NCBI GenBank assembly: GCA_036345935.2
Contig: JADWOT020000008.1
Location: forward strand, 15,082,655-15,146,654
Reading direction: 5' to 3'
Length of the DNA: 64,000 nucleotides
Source of the DNA: Taenia hydatigena
Taxonomy: Eukaryota > Platyhelminthes > Cestoda > Cyclophyllidea > Taeniidae
Made by a program: the position numbers and the translations under genes. Below, one piece after another: positions 41,283-54,054 of the stretch (its first letter is position 1; each line of letters starts with the position of its first letter). The notes beneath the pieces are model-generated. The model was not told the DNA's origin, made no database searches, and saw only the letters and a program-made list of their open reading frames with translations.

Positions 41283-41771
41283 TTGGTGGCAGCGGAAAGC
41301 GAACCCGACTCTATAGGGTTACTATCCCGATCTCTACCGCCTGTGGCATGTTGCAGCGGTGCGAAAGAAGTGCATGTGCTACCCCATCTCCGTGTTCTAC
41401 AAGAAAGCTATCAACAACTGAAGCGACACTAGCCATGGCCCACCTGGGAAGTTTCGTTCCAAGGATTACCCCTAATATCTACTTGCTTAAGGATATCGGC
41501 GCGCTAACGTCCCCATACGGACATACTGATGGTCGGCAGAACCACTTATTCCGAACCTTGTTTCCAAGGCAGACGAAACTCGAAGTGCAATGCACTGTCA
41601 AGAGGGATCACTGACGTTGGTGTCAAGCATCGCCTCAATCGCGACGAATGTCGGCGACTGGCATGGTTAGCTCGTGGGTGCTTCCTGCAGCACTGAGGAT
41701 GTTGTGATGGCTGACACGGGAGATAACCGAGGGGCGCGTCGAGGACGACGCTCGAAAGAGGAGAGGGGCAA

Positions 41772-41957
41772 TGTAATACTTTGGTTGTTAGAACTGCCGT
41801 TTTCTGTCAAGGTCACAGAGGTGGCCATTATTGCCCTAGCTGCGTGGGCTGGCCTCTGGGCCATGCCAGCAGCCATTTTCCCTCTGTCCGGTGAATATAT
41901 ATATTCTATCCTGCCACTTTGCCTTCTTTTGCCTTAAGGGAGCCTCGGGACGCTACA
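41772..41957 (+). repeat. 3' LTR of the TRIM
   Basis: This is the 186-bp right LTR, identical to the left one. It is preceded by a polypurine tract and followed by the CGGC target duplication and the rest of the interrupted older LTR. Confidence 0.9.
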
Positions 41958-42013
41958 CGGCCACCTCTGCAACCTTGACCGAAATCGGTAGCTCCAACAA
42001 ACAAAGTACTACA

Positions 42014-42536
42014 GTCCCTTACATCAATCATCTGTCTACCAAATGAGCGTCAGATTATCGCCACTTCGTCGTTAAGATCACAACTTGAAAATTTCACGCC
42101 GAAGGCTTGACTCCTATCTTTCCTTCCCTTTGGTTTGGACGTGTTAGCGACCACACCTCTCTTGATGATTTGGGTATTCGACAGCTTTCCTAGAGCCCTA
42201 TTGCGTCATTTGTCTTCCCTGAGACCGCAGGAGTCCACAATGATTCTAATGGATATTTTTGCGATGCACTGAAGAGCTGAGAGGCTGTCAATTTGTGTTG
42301 GAGGAAGCTCAATCGGCGCGAATTCTAGGCCTTTCCGCATATGAATGCAACCAAGCACCACAATAATGCCCCATCCCCTTTAGTCAGCAATGTCAAATTC
42401 TCCCCGTAGAGCCAACAAACCAACACAGAGTCGGTGTCGTTTTAAAGATAGCTATATTTCAAGATTTAAGTAATGGTCTTCTCGAAGAAGTTCGCTTATT
42501 ACATGAGAAAAAAGGAATTAGTGGGATTAAGGACAT
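42014..42536 (-). other. Region 3' of the annexin gene
   Basis: It contains the annexin 3' UTR on the minus strand. No canonical AATAAA or ATTAAA is visible. A variant AATATA occurs about 85 bp after the stop (near 42.45 kb) and is a weak candidate signal. The end of the old solo LTR lies at 42013. Confidence 0.4.
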
Positions 42537-45500
42537 TCAGGGACCAACCAAAGCCACGAGCATCCTCTTGTAGTCGCCAGAGGTGTCATTTTCAATGGCC
42601 TTTACCAAACTCTTCCCATACTTTCTCTGGTAGGCCTCTTTAACGTCTTGCAGATCAATCTAAACGAAAACTTCCGCAGTCAGTACCAAAGAAATTGGAA
42701 TAGTGGCCAAAAGTGACCGAATTCGCCTCACCTCGCATCGACCAAGCACCAATTGCATGAGTGACTTGTCGCGCGTACCCATTCCAACCATCGAATTATA
42801 TAACCAGGCAGCTAGAAGAGCGTTCTTGTCCTCAGCGTAGCGAACTTCAAGGCAGAAAAGTAAGCAAACATCAGAAATGCCCCCCTCCACCACCATTTCG
42901 TTTCTCTCAGTCAAAAGAAAAGCACTTACACCCGAACACTTACCGCATCAAATCGAGATGAACTCGCGTAATCAAGCTAACCACTTACCAATAGAAACCA
43001 TTGTGTCTTTATAGTTGCCCGAAGTCTCCTTCTTAATCGCGCTTTCAAGTGACTTTCCGTATTTCTGTGCAACAAACAAGAAGACTAGGTCTGAGAACGC
43101 ACCTTTAAAGTGGCAGTCAGGCCGTGTAGTTCTTTGAACAAACTTTAAATTCACATACCTGCTGATAGCTCTGAGCAATAGCTCTTATCTGTTCAAAGCT
43201 TCGTTGAGTAAGGATTCTCGTGAAGACAGCTTCTTCAGTACCCAAGCGGCTAGGAGAACAAATGACAGGTGATAAACACGCGAAATTGGGTTTATTTAGG
43301 TTGCACAATAAGGAGCCGCTTATCATCATCATTCCATAATAAAGCATGCGATGATGTTACGTTACATGACCTTAACAAAGGGGAGAAACGTACTTTTCCC
43401 CGGCCTTGTAGAGCGCTTCAGCATCGGCTGCAGCACTGTTTACGCTAACAGGCGTTCTCTCCTCACGCTGAGCTTGCAACAGAGCAACCAAAATCTTCTC
43501 AAAGTCGCCACTTGTGTCACCACGTACATCCTCCACGATGTCACGTCCGTATTCTGCATCGCAAGGACAGAAGTGATCATTCATTTAGCACGTGATCTAT
43601 GGTGACCTCGGTGCAAAAACGGCAAGGTAACCGGTTTTACGTTGAGTGCATTGGATGAAGGCCAATCAATCACACCACAACTGGCACAAAATACGTTAAG
43701 AAGTTCCAGTACTTTCATCGGATTAAAATTAATGAATGACTGCAATATGCGAACGAAGACAGTAATTAATTAGTCAAGAAACAGATAAACCTACTTGTAT
43801 GGTAGGCTTTGGAGATCTCGCCAACAATCGCATTGGGATAAGGCACAAGGGCTTGAATGAGAAGCTGTTCATCTGTTCCGGCGCCCTTCATAGCCTCATA
43901 CATTGTGGTAGCAAGCATCCCAGGCAATGACTCCAAACTCAATAAGACCAGGTCCTCAAACTTGCCACTGAGTTCGCTCTTTAGATGCTTTTCAAGATCC
44001 TAAAACCAAATTAGAGCCGCAGTCGGCCACCACCATGTTTCATTTAAAAAAAGAAAATCTAAACTGTGAAAACCCGAAAATACCTTTCCAAAAGATGCTT
44101 TGTACTTCTTGGATATTTCCGAACGCTGGCTAGATGTGCGTTTCGAGAGGACTTCAATAATGCGGCCTTCATCAGTACCTAGAAAGTGTTTTGGAAGAGT
44201 GAATGGCATAGTTCGTTCGAAGTGCCTAGAAGTACGAAATTGCTTCCACCAGATTCCATTGCATGGTGAAAAATTCGGCAGAAGAGGAAACGTGATTGCT
44301 CCATCATGCGAAACAGCCCTCAAGCCTAAATCTAAATTTTGTTCCCTTCTCACCCCATTTGCCTCCGTGCTTAAAGTATTAGACAAAAAGTAAGATAGGA
44401 GAGAAACGTGAGGTTTTAATTGTCCATAGTAAATACCGTTTGAATAATAAAAGGTAACTTTTCTTCCGCCAAATGACGTCCGTATTTTGCCCCCAAAGTA
44501 AACTGCGATTTCGGTGGGTTCAAACTACCCCATCAGACTCAGCCCGTGGAGGAATAGCAAGCGAATCCCAAAGGTCATTATTCTCCATACTCCCGATTCA
44601 GTGGAAAGTGGTGGCATTTATATTTCCCTTTGACGACCTTTGTCGTAGGCTATAAGGACATCCTAGAGGCATCTGGAGCGCAAAAGCTTGATTCGTGAAC
44701 TTTAAAAGACAGGAATCGAAATAGGCGAAACAACATTCCAAAAGTAAACGTACCACAAAATCCATTTTTTCCACAACAAAAAATCAGATTTTTAGCTTGA
44801 CCAACGAAAACCTACCCAGTCCACGCATAGCCTTGCGCAGGTCCTCAGCATCCTGGCCAGGATTGAAGTTGGGTATTGGCACAACTGTTGGCCTTCCACT
44901 GCAGTACGCCGAGATCGATCCTATGGCAGCCGCCCCGCCATACGATCCTGAAGGGCCGCCATAAGCTCCAGCTCCATATCCAGGGCCCATAGGTTGGGAA
45001 ACCCCATAGCCCGGAACTATAAGAACAAGAAAAGATTGCATCTTACTTTCATTCCGTCACAAAGCTACGTACTCAGGATGAATTAGCTAATTTGAGATAA
45101 ATAAAGGAGCATAGTAGCTATCTTTGGCGTTGATAAGCATTTTCGCACTGGAAACCGAATATTTGGACTGTTGAAAAGTAGGACTGTTTTTTTTAGATAA
45201 TAACCATTCAGTAAGGAGGAGGAGAGGTAAACGAGAGGGGTCACAACCTTACTAAAAAGAGGACAAAACGTTTGAAACAGGCCAGCACGGATTAGCCCCA
45301 CAAAATTGAGAAACACCCATCCAACCGACGGTCTACCGAATAGGCGAAGATCCTCAAGCATGCCATGAGAGGAAATGCGTGTTGGGCACTATTCCATAGT
45401 ACCAAAAAAATAGGCGCAATTATGAGCCACTCGGGCATCTGCGATGATCTTCGCGTGACACTGAGTTGACACCAGCCAACTCTCCCATTCCGCCATTCGA

Positions 45501-46029
45501 ATAAATAAGAACAGCCCTCAGATAAATGTGTAGTGCGAGGATAAATAAAGGGACTGGCAACCGATGCACAGACAGCACAAGAGATAACGCGTGATCTGTC
45601 GACGCGAATAAGGTGCACCTTACCTACCTAGGTGCATGCAACTGCTAAGTTTTTATGTAGAATCCACCAGGCTCGCGCCCTTAGTATCTTTAGCCGCTTC
45701 AAAAGACAGTTAAAAAATATTGAAATTCGAACTAGCAACAACGCACTATTAGCAGGACCGCCTTGAGGGAGAGGTGCGCCACCGTAGCCCGGTTGACCTC
45801 CATAGGGAGGATAACCCATTTGACTTTGGGGTGGAAGTTGCCCCGTTGAGCCTTGCGGAGGGTAACCCATTTGGCTCTGAGGGGGATACCCCATTTGACC
45901 CTGAGGAGGATAACCCATCTGAGGTGGGTATGCCCCCTGGGGAGGGTAGCCCATTGGACCTTGTGGGGGGTAACATGCTGGCGCGTCGGGATTGATGTTA
46001 AATCCAACGGGTGGAGGATAGCCAGCCAT
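42537..46029 (-). CDS. Annexin with long MGYPPQ-repeat N-terminal tail; complete, nine exons
   Basis: Annexins bind acidic phospholipids on membranes in a calcium-dependent way. The exons, 5' to 3' on the minus strand, are 46029-45747, 45016-44816, 44178-44084, 43999-43795, 43553-43394, 43249-43159, 43064-42989, 42844-42732 and 42659-42537. Every intron is GT-AG, all phases join cleanly, and the sum is 1347 nt (448 residues plus stop). Residues 1-140 form a Pro/Gly/Tyr/Gln-rich tail with repeated MGYPPQ units, as in annexins A7 and A11. Residues 145-448 are the four-repeat core, of normal length. The four type II calcium sites are G160-L-G-T with E202, G232-A-G-T with D274, R316-L-G-T with E358, and G391-M-G-T with D433. 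Each has the family's 42-residue spacing, so the core looks functional. Site 3 has Arg where Gly is usual. The chosen ATG opens the repeat tail. An isotype cannot be assigned from sequence alone. Confidence 0.96.
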
Positions 46030-46169
46030 TACTTCAATTTAAACGTAACAAATGAGGAGTAAAATAGTGGATACAAAAAACCTTAGAAAAATATGCTGAG
46101 TCCGTGGGAAAAAAGTCAATGTCATGCCTCAATATCAGGAAAGAATAGCCATCAAAAATCACTTCTACA

Positions 46170-46760
46170 AGCACTCTTATGCTCCATTCACACCACAAGC
46201 TACGGCATTTCATCTCTTTACAAAACATTCTAAGAATGAATGCGACGCTCTAGCGACTGATCTTGATGCTTCCTCGGTGATGTAAGACAACAATTGTGAT
46301 TAATTGTGACCTTAGGATCTTGCCTATCATGACGAAATTCATGAACCACTCAGCATTGCGTTAGGTGGAAATTTTACATGCAAGTTCCGCATGAAATCAA
46401 AGAAGATCATGTGAGAAAAAAACACTTTTATTCAAAATTCTGCACATGCCACTATCTCACAGAAGGGTTCAACGAAATAATTTTACTGGACTACTTCCAG
46501 TCCTTTAATTACAGCTAGTTTGACAACACCATGGCAGTCTAAATAACAAAAGAGAAGAATCGGAGCATACTCGCTTGCCACATTGTGCCAACAAGTACCC
46601 AGGTAGCTGATTTTGCAATGTTTGGGTCGATTTTGTGCACAAACAATCGTGCTGAACAGCACCACCAATTAGGCTAAAACATTAAGTGCACTTCAAGAGC
46701 TAAAAAAGCTGCCTTACTCACGCGTGGCCTTTAAAAATGCCCATTTAATGGCAGTGTGTA
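46170..46760 (-). promoter_or_regulatory. Upstream region of annexin gene, shared with two paralogues
   Basis: This block precedes the annexin start on the minus strand and aligns in patches with 54560-55160 and 59170-59850, upstream of the two tail-only genes. On the plus strand the shared patches include CCATTCACACCACAAGCTAC (46.18 kb), ACATGCAAG near 46.38 kb, and GTGCACAAACAATC (46.64 kb). Conservation next to three genes of the same orientation suggests a duplicated promoter and 5' leader. No transcription start can be fixed. Confidence 0.45.
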
Positions 46761-49700
46761 GCCTCAGAAAGTGGGGCAGAAGGTCGCTTGTGAAACTAGC
46801 ACCATGTGCCAGGAGGCGTCACGTGCCAATCCTGAACGGAACAAAGGCGATAAGAGCGCATCCTCCTAGAACTAATGGATGATGGCGGGATGGGAGCCGC
46901 TCTACTCCAATTATCCACCCTGTCATATACAGTTACTTCTGCTCACGTAAGTAACATGCCCCAGACCTTAGGACCTTGTAGCCCATCGCTCCATAAGCCA
47001 ACAATGGCAGAGTGCAGCTGTTAGACGGAAAATAACCAAGTCACCTAACAATGCGTTTTGTGCCTAAACTACACGACGTTGTAAGGTAGAATCAAACTCG
47101 GAAATTCACGTGGTCATTACAATAGCTTCTGGGGATGGAGCTTTCTCCTAACCTCCGAGGCACCGTGGCATTAGATTCTTAACTTAATTGGGGGAGAGAA
47201 TGACACCTTTCCGTTCTCACATAAGGGTTATTAAACAATTCTAACGAAACGTCACTATGATTTCACCCTTAAACGGTAAGATGTGATGGCAAAATTGCGA
47301 TTTCGCCTCTGTGGATTGAGCAGCGAAATTATTCCAGGCATGTAAATATGACGCAACTTAAAGATGAAAAGCACGACTTCAAGAAACACAAATAACCGTC
47401 TCAAAGAAAAGCAGAACAAAGAACGTACGCAACACAGTCGGGAGAAACACTGACACGCAATCCGCGGAGCAAGGTAAGCGATTTCGGCGAAGTCAGGCTT
47501 TTAATTCGTTCTCAATCACCCAATCAGAGGGCTGCACTCAAGGTCATTGACGCAGGTACTGCTACAAACACGCACCGACACCCACGTACACACACACGCG
47601 CACCCAAATGGAGTGGTGACTTTGCAATTTTGGATTGGGCTAATTGAAAGCGAACAAATTACAGCATCTGACTTCACATCACTTACAAATATGCCTCAGA
47701 GACTACTTGCATTTCCTCCCTTTTGATGTAATATAATGCGCGGCCTTTGATCTCTCACAAGGAGACTGTCCTTAGTACAATCATTGCAATCAGTTTTGGA
47801 GTTGTAGTGAAATGCGCGAAAAGTAAATTAGGCGTTGTGCTTTTGCTGGATGACTTTTCCTTTCACGCACCACTTAAGGTGTACCCAAGTACAATAGGAT
47901 GGTGTTTATCACATGTCTAAGTAATATGGTAAAAAATTGGAAGGATTCGTATTAATTGGGAAACAAATGTTGTTTTGATGCTTAAAAGTAATGCGTTGCA
48001 TTAAGTGTATGCATCAGAAGGGATGGAGGAAACAGGCATAAGAGGTTACGGCCCAGAACGTGTCATCAGACCGCCTCTGCCTAGTAGGCCATGTGATCGT
48101 GTTGATTGGCATGCAACTTGGTGCCTACGTAAGGATGCACCAGTGGGAAGATCACATGTTATCCAGTAAAGGTGAAGCGTTTTATTTCAATAAGCTCGTA
48201 AAAAAGCATACCAATCCATCTACTCACGCAAGCTAAATGCGAAAGCGGAGGTCTATCTCACTCTGTGTGTTGTGTGCAATTAGGGGAATAACTGATGAAA
48301 AGGCTATGATCGTACCGGTCCCACTTATGCGCTGAGGTTGGATGACTTCCACGATGGATAGTTGCTGCCTAATCCACTGTCTGAGTAAAGTGGCAAGAAA
48401 ATGGCTGGGTTTTTAGATTCGCATCTCTGCGGCCATTTGTAGAGGACAAGAGCCAGTGATAAAAGGCGAAGGTTTAACTATAATGACTCTCAATGCCATC
48501 TTTCAGATTCTCAACGCAGTCATTAATGGCATCCCTTAACATCGTAATAACCATTTGCAAGAAACCAAGCATTGACAAGCTTTAGGAAATTGAAGTACCT
48601 TATCAACTGTCAATGAATCAGCGTCCCGTGATAGACACTAGAGGGACTGCAAATTCACCATCCTCCTTGCAAATCGAACTCGCGTTGAACGGAATTGAAA
48701 TGCTGTTTGGCATATCCTTCCACTCCCTAATCGTAATCGACTGTGTGAAGTGCTAAATCGTCTAGCGTTGGAAAGAATTTGGCCCCACGTGAATGCCATA
48801 TTTGGCAATCACTTGGCTTGTTTGATACCAGCTTCACAAATATGCGACATTAATTAATTACCTAACCTCTTGGTCTGGGAATACTTACCTTTTTATGGGA
48901 AACAGGGACGACTTTTGTGAACTCTGACGGCCGTTTTATTTTCGGGTTTCCTTTTAAAAAGCCCATCAAACGAAATCAAATTAGTTGCCCTTTAACCCGA
49001 ATACCAAGGTTTTGAACTATGTGCTGGTGTGTAGCACAAATAACCACAGAAAGCTCCATATACAGTTGATGAGTTCAATTGTGGGTGTGAACGCCTGTGA
49101 TTTTCCAAAAATTTGCCTGCTTCGATTTTCCATCAGTTCCCACCTTTGAACCTATCCTCCAGACCTTCTGGGACGTCCCGATCCCCCCTCACTCCCCCAA
49201 CTCCCTCCTGATTGGCTGACATCGCGTACAGATGCAGCCCAAGTGCATTGACAATCGTCCCAATTTTAAGGACAGTCAATTACTATGGTCATGTATGAGT
49301 GCTGCCAACGTACCGTCACACTGGGTGCCTGCGGCATTTTCGATCAGCATCTCAACTGCCGCACGCCTACGCGTACTTTGTACCGTACTGCCTTGCTTAC
49401 ATTGTCACAAACGAAGACGTCGACACTGAAGTTCTTTTCGATTGGCTAATGGAGTAGGGAGTTGGTTTGGCTGCACATCACTCGGCGGTGGTGGACGCAA
49501 CTACGAAGGTGACAAGGCTTGGGGGGCAGCTCATTCGACCGCCTGCGGGTAAATGCCGCATTTGAACTTGGGGAGGGAAGGCAATGGGTGGGAGATCAGC
49601 GCCAACACACTTCACTACGATACGGGCACCTCTCAGCATTACCATTCCTCCCAGGTGCACGGCACGTTTATCTCCACAGTAAAGCACTGTGCCTACTAAA

Positions 49701-52700
49701 ATGTAAGAACAGACCTTATCCGAACCTCGCACGCAGCTAGATTAGTGAACCAACTACTTTGCTTAATGCCTTACCCACATCATACTGTGACAGCAGTTTG
49801 TCAACTAATAATATTTCACAGCTTATTAATGAGCGTCGCACTCAGCTGGATACAAATTGCGATTAAATTTGACAAAAGCTTGCAAGGGTCAGTTATATCA
49901 TGCCCTTTTTAGTAATGGGGGACATCGGCATTACGGTGAGGTGTATTGGTGCTACTCCTCCCTCTTCTTCCCTCTTCAGTGTCAAGTGCGTTATCCCTAC
50001 CAAAAGGGGTAAATTAATCTAGTGATGTTGCCGAATGGAATAGTTGCAGTCGTCGTGTATGAAAATGAAGTGCTGCCTTACACCCGAACCTAGAGAGAGG
50101 GAGAGGAGGATGGATTTCAGTCGTTTATGCTTTTTAAGCAAACTTACAAAAAAAGGTCACTCGACTTTGTCATGCGCTACATCTAGAGCAGGAGATGCTT
50201 ATGATGCGAGATGAGTGTTGTGGTATGGTGTGCCTTTCTATGGCTTGAGGAAGCCTCTTTTTCTTTCAGAATGGTTAATTTTGTGGTACAAAGTATCATC
50301 TGCAATGAGGTGGTGCCAACCAGACATCTTCCGAAAAATGTGCACATTTTAATGGATGGAGTGACTGGGTAGGAGATGACATGAGTTTACATTGTTTCCA
50401 CCATAACTCGCTGAAGTTGCCCAACCGAGATTGTTGATGATGGAATGTAATGCATCACTGTGAGGAAGATGTACCACTCACACAAAAGCCGCCTACTCTT
50501 AATTGTGAAGAATCATTTTTCGTCATCGCCATTTAGGGTCGAGGTAAACAAGTGAGGAACATGGTCACTAGAGTGGTGAGATAAATAATCGGTACTGTCG
50601 TTACTTTGGCAGGGGCGGCATGATTGCGATTACACAATCAAGTCTCACCCACCTGCCATTGCCCTACTGGACAAAAACGACCTTGGGCTACCAATGGAAT
50701 ATTTTTCACCTTCTCCACACATGTAGGTGACTAATTTGTTCGTGCTGCGACATTCGTTGGATGAACAAACATATTATTTACTGTGACTAGTCAATTCAAT
50801 TTACTACCTCACTATCTACCTCAATTGCCAAGGCATTACTTGATCTGCCATTTCATAAACAACCATACCTGCTCCGTGAGTGTGATGGATTGGCGTTGCA
50901 AGGAATCGTTCTCCCGTTGAAGTCCGAAACATGATTACGATTGGCGTCAATGCATTTGATACGATTAAAAGCAGTCCAAGGTTGCGTTAGAGGAGACAAT
51001 CCCTTGTCACACAACAATGACTAGTCAACTAGTCGATGGGAATTAATTTTTATTTCCTCATAACTTTATATTGCCCTAGGGGAGATAAGGCCTGACCCTC
51101 AATTCCATCCTCCCTTTTTTCTTCACCTTATAATGCTGAATGCTCCTCTTTCCTTCTCTCCCCGCCCGTTTTGCCATGACTTTGCACTTTAGATTAAGCA
51201 TAGCTAGAAGTGATACCCTCAAGCAGCGTTATTCAAGTGAATTGCCACTGAATTGCGTGGGTAAAACATGCCAATCCGTGTAGTGGAAAGTTCTGGCTGT
51301 TGCGGCGTATTTCGTAACGATGTTGATGTATGTATCCAGAAAAGCCTGCAATTTTACGAGAATCATTGGTGACTGCAAGAAGAATTGTGAGGTTAGATGC
51401 AATATTAAAGACTTTCCTCACCTCACTTGACTGCATGGTAATGTGTTGTTTGAATGCCTTTTAAAAGGGATTTTATGGAGATTAACATGATGTTTTATGT
51501 TCCCTAAACATCATCATTTGAGAAACTGAGAGGCAAGGGCCTTTGGTACAATGAACTTATTATAGATATGTAAGGATCCTCAATGTGCAGACGAAGTCAC
51601 AGCCTACACTTCAGCGTTAGCACCCCGTCTCGCTCACACCTCATTTATGCAGAAAGTTGAGGGACGAGGCAAACACCACCACAAGGGTAAAGCGCATAGC
51701 ACCAAAATATTGTCAATACTGTGGGAACGCAGTCGTTCATTTATTTCAATACATTTTTAAAGAGTGGTTTGGGCAGTCCTAACTACATTTTGGTACGCTA
51801 AAGTAAACTGTTATTACTCACTTATTACAAGTAGCATACCCATCACGTTAATTTAAAATAGCTGGTACAATTCCAATTGTGGAACTTTGTAGAAAATCAG
51901 TCCTAAAACTTGACTTTCCTCCTTAACTAGCATTCGCATGCTTCCCTTTCTGTCTCCTGCAAACTAGCTTTCTCTTATACCCTTTTCGAATTTTAGTAGT
52001 TGGTGGCTTTATTTTCCCGTCTACTCCTGCTCTCGCTAAGGTGGTGATAACGTTAAACCGAAGTCACTTGTAGAATACTGAATGCTAAACTATTCAAATG
52101 AGTAAACTTTGATGATTAATGCGATCTGATAGGACTAGAATGTAGAAGTTTGGTTACTTTGCTGAGCCTATAAAATGTTGCAACCATTGTGAAGAAAACG
52201 TATTTTGTCAATAACAGGAACATGTGATGGGCTAGTATTTGGTAGTTTGTTAGGCTAATCACTAGCACTACACCACCTCTGCTCGTAACCATCCAACCCT
52301 ATTAAGGCCCTGCGACTCAAGCAAACATCAATTACGATTGCATTGGCCACTGGCTATGGGAATCGGGAGTCGTAGACAATCACGGAGTATTGATGTCTCA
52401 TCTACTCTGAGAAGAATTCCGATTCCTTGTACTACAGGAAGGCAAGTAATGGCCAAGAGTATACCAGACTGAAATAATTAGGTCAATTCATCATTGAGCT
52501 ACCACGTTAGTTACAGGAAAATATACTAACTGCGTGAATAATGGTGCTCTCGTTACGATTTCAGCAGCTAAATAGAAACTGGACAGACAGTGGAGAGCAA
52601 CAGGAAGTGAAGTAAAAAGAAGGAGAATAGCTGTGAATTTCATTTCTGCGTTTCTATGCCGTTCAAAACGAACTCTGCGCAAAGCATTCGTACCTTTAAA

Positions 52701-54054
52701 TTGAGTTTGAATTTATAAAATCAACTATCCGGAATCACAGACATCAGACTTGATTAAGGCTAAAAATGCATCAAAGATCCCATCAACTTTTTGGTAAATG
52801 TGACTTCATCGTCACTTTTTTGTCACACGCCAACGTTACAACCTTATGGTACAGACCCTGTTATTTCAGAAATTTATGCTGCGCTACTGCTAATTTTATT
52901 TGAAAAGGATTATTATTGTCATCAATATTTTTACTTCCTCTTCGACTATATTACAGATTAAAGTTCGATGAAGTTTGTTAAAATAAACGGACATTTCAAG
53001 CTTTTTGGTAGAAGCTTGGAAACGTCTACAGTTCGTAAAGGAGTGCTTTGGGTTCGTTTACTACTGACCCATAAAATTAACCACATATTAGAAATCAAAT
53101 TAAATCCAAAGGACTCGCATCAATGGGGAAAGGTGAGGACAAAACCCCATTCCTCATTCAAATTGACACCTGTAATCAAGCTCGTAGAGATCAAAATAAG
53201 CTGCTTACTCTCGTCGTCGTTAAACCAAATTGCTTACAATTAATCGTCTTTAATAGATGCGGGTGCATTTCAGCCATTTTTTTAGGAAAAGTGCGCGTCC
53301 ACCTTCTCCTCCTAATCCATTGCAATCCCATCACATGAATAGATTGCGAAGTGATTGCGGCCACTTAGTTACCGACGAATAAGCATTAGGCGAGAGAACT
53401 GGTTCGAGCGTAGCGCGGCGCATCAAACCAGATTAATTCCCATTACCACGCCTCGAGTCCACGCTGAATTCGTGCCATGTTAAGGTAGAATAAAAGAGGC
53501 ATCCATCTTCCAACGTACAGGAGGATTGAGAGGCAACCGGCACAATCCGAGGGTGTAGAGCACCTCTCAAGACGTAGATGCTGAAATTCCATTTATTTGG
53601 AAGCAATACCTGCTCATTTTGAATATCAATATTCCCAGATTTATTTTGACCGTATCAAAAACAAATTTGCCCCTTTTTACATATTTTGAGAAGGTAAACT
53701 TCCACTTCAATCCAGAAGAAACAATAAGACTTGCCATTCTGTGTAATAAGGATGAGGATTAGGAGAGACTAGGCGCGACCCGGAAGTGAAGAGAATACAG
53801 ACTTAAACAAATGCTAACGCATATCATCAAATAACCAACACAGCTTAAAGTGTCACCATGTTGACTCCGATGACGTCAGCGATTGTCTATTTGCTAATAA
53901 TTAAGCACCTTATCTGCATCGAAACCACCGTCTTCCCTACTTCCCCACTATAAATGATTAAAATCAAATAATCGCAGTACGTCAGATTCACTGTTTATGC
54001 ATTCGCTTGCAAATAAGTGCTGACAAAATATTCATGGCTAGATCGTTAAGTTCT
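46761..54054. other. Long gene-free interval between annexin and first paralogue
   Basis: I searched this interval on the minus strand for annexin-core remnants and saw none, so the 54-kb gene does not read into a lost core here. An AC-rich run lies at 47.58-47.61 kb. A segment at 49.2-49.7 kb has higher GC and may be an interspersed repeat. A minus-strand ORF at 52491-52682 includes a signal-peptide-like start but no downstream exon. Confidence 0.5.

Larger units (their letters stand above)
41097..41957 (+). mobile_element. Young TRIM (miniature LTR retrotransposon), 861 bp
   Basis: Two 186-bp LTRs (41097-41282 and 41772-41957), starting TGTAATACTTTGG and ending GGGACGCTACA, are identical by eye. 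The 489-bp internal part begins one base after the LTR with TGGTGGCAGCGG, which is complementary to the 3' end expected for a tRNA-Leu (recalled from the animal tRNA-Leu family). It ends in a purine tract at 41754-41771, directly before the right LTR. It is flanked by a 4-bp CGGC duplication. There is no gag or pol, so it is non-autonomous and depends on another element's enzymes. Identical LTRs imply a recent insertion. A plus-strand ORF at 41674-41937 runs from the internal part into the LTR and is not a gene. Confidence 0.9.
40963..42013 (-). mobile_element. Older solo LTR of the same family, split by the young TRIM
   Basis: Positions 40963-41096 and 41958-42013 together form one LTR in the opposite orientation, from TGTAGCGTCCC to AGTACTACA on the plus strand. 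It is clearly diverged from the young LTR. GTCCC flanks it on both sides (40958-40962 and 42014-42018), a 5-bp target duplication, so it is an intact solo LTR interrupted by the later insertion. Confidence 0.85.

Noticed and set aside
41674..41937. 87-codon ORF in the TRIM
   Set aside because: It runs from the non-coding internal region into the LTR and includes the purine tract; it has no gag-like content.
45732..46062. Several other ORFs on both strands over annexin exon 1
   Set aside because: They are other-frame readings of the MGYPPQ repeat DNA; only the frame starting at 46029 joins the annexin core with correct splice phases.
52491..52682. Signal-peptide-like start MKFTAILLLFTSLPVALHC on the minus strand
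   Set aside because: Short AT-rich frames often encode hydrophobic runs, and no downstream exon or homologue could be supported.
46761..54054. Search for a lost annexin core downstream of the 54-kb gene
   Set aside because: No frame on the minus strand contains annexin-repeat signatures such as GxGTD or DTSGDY, so the tail-only model stands.
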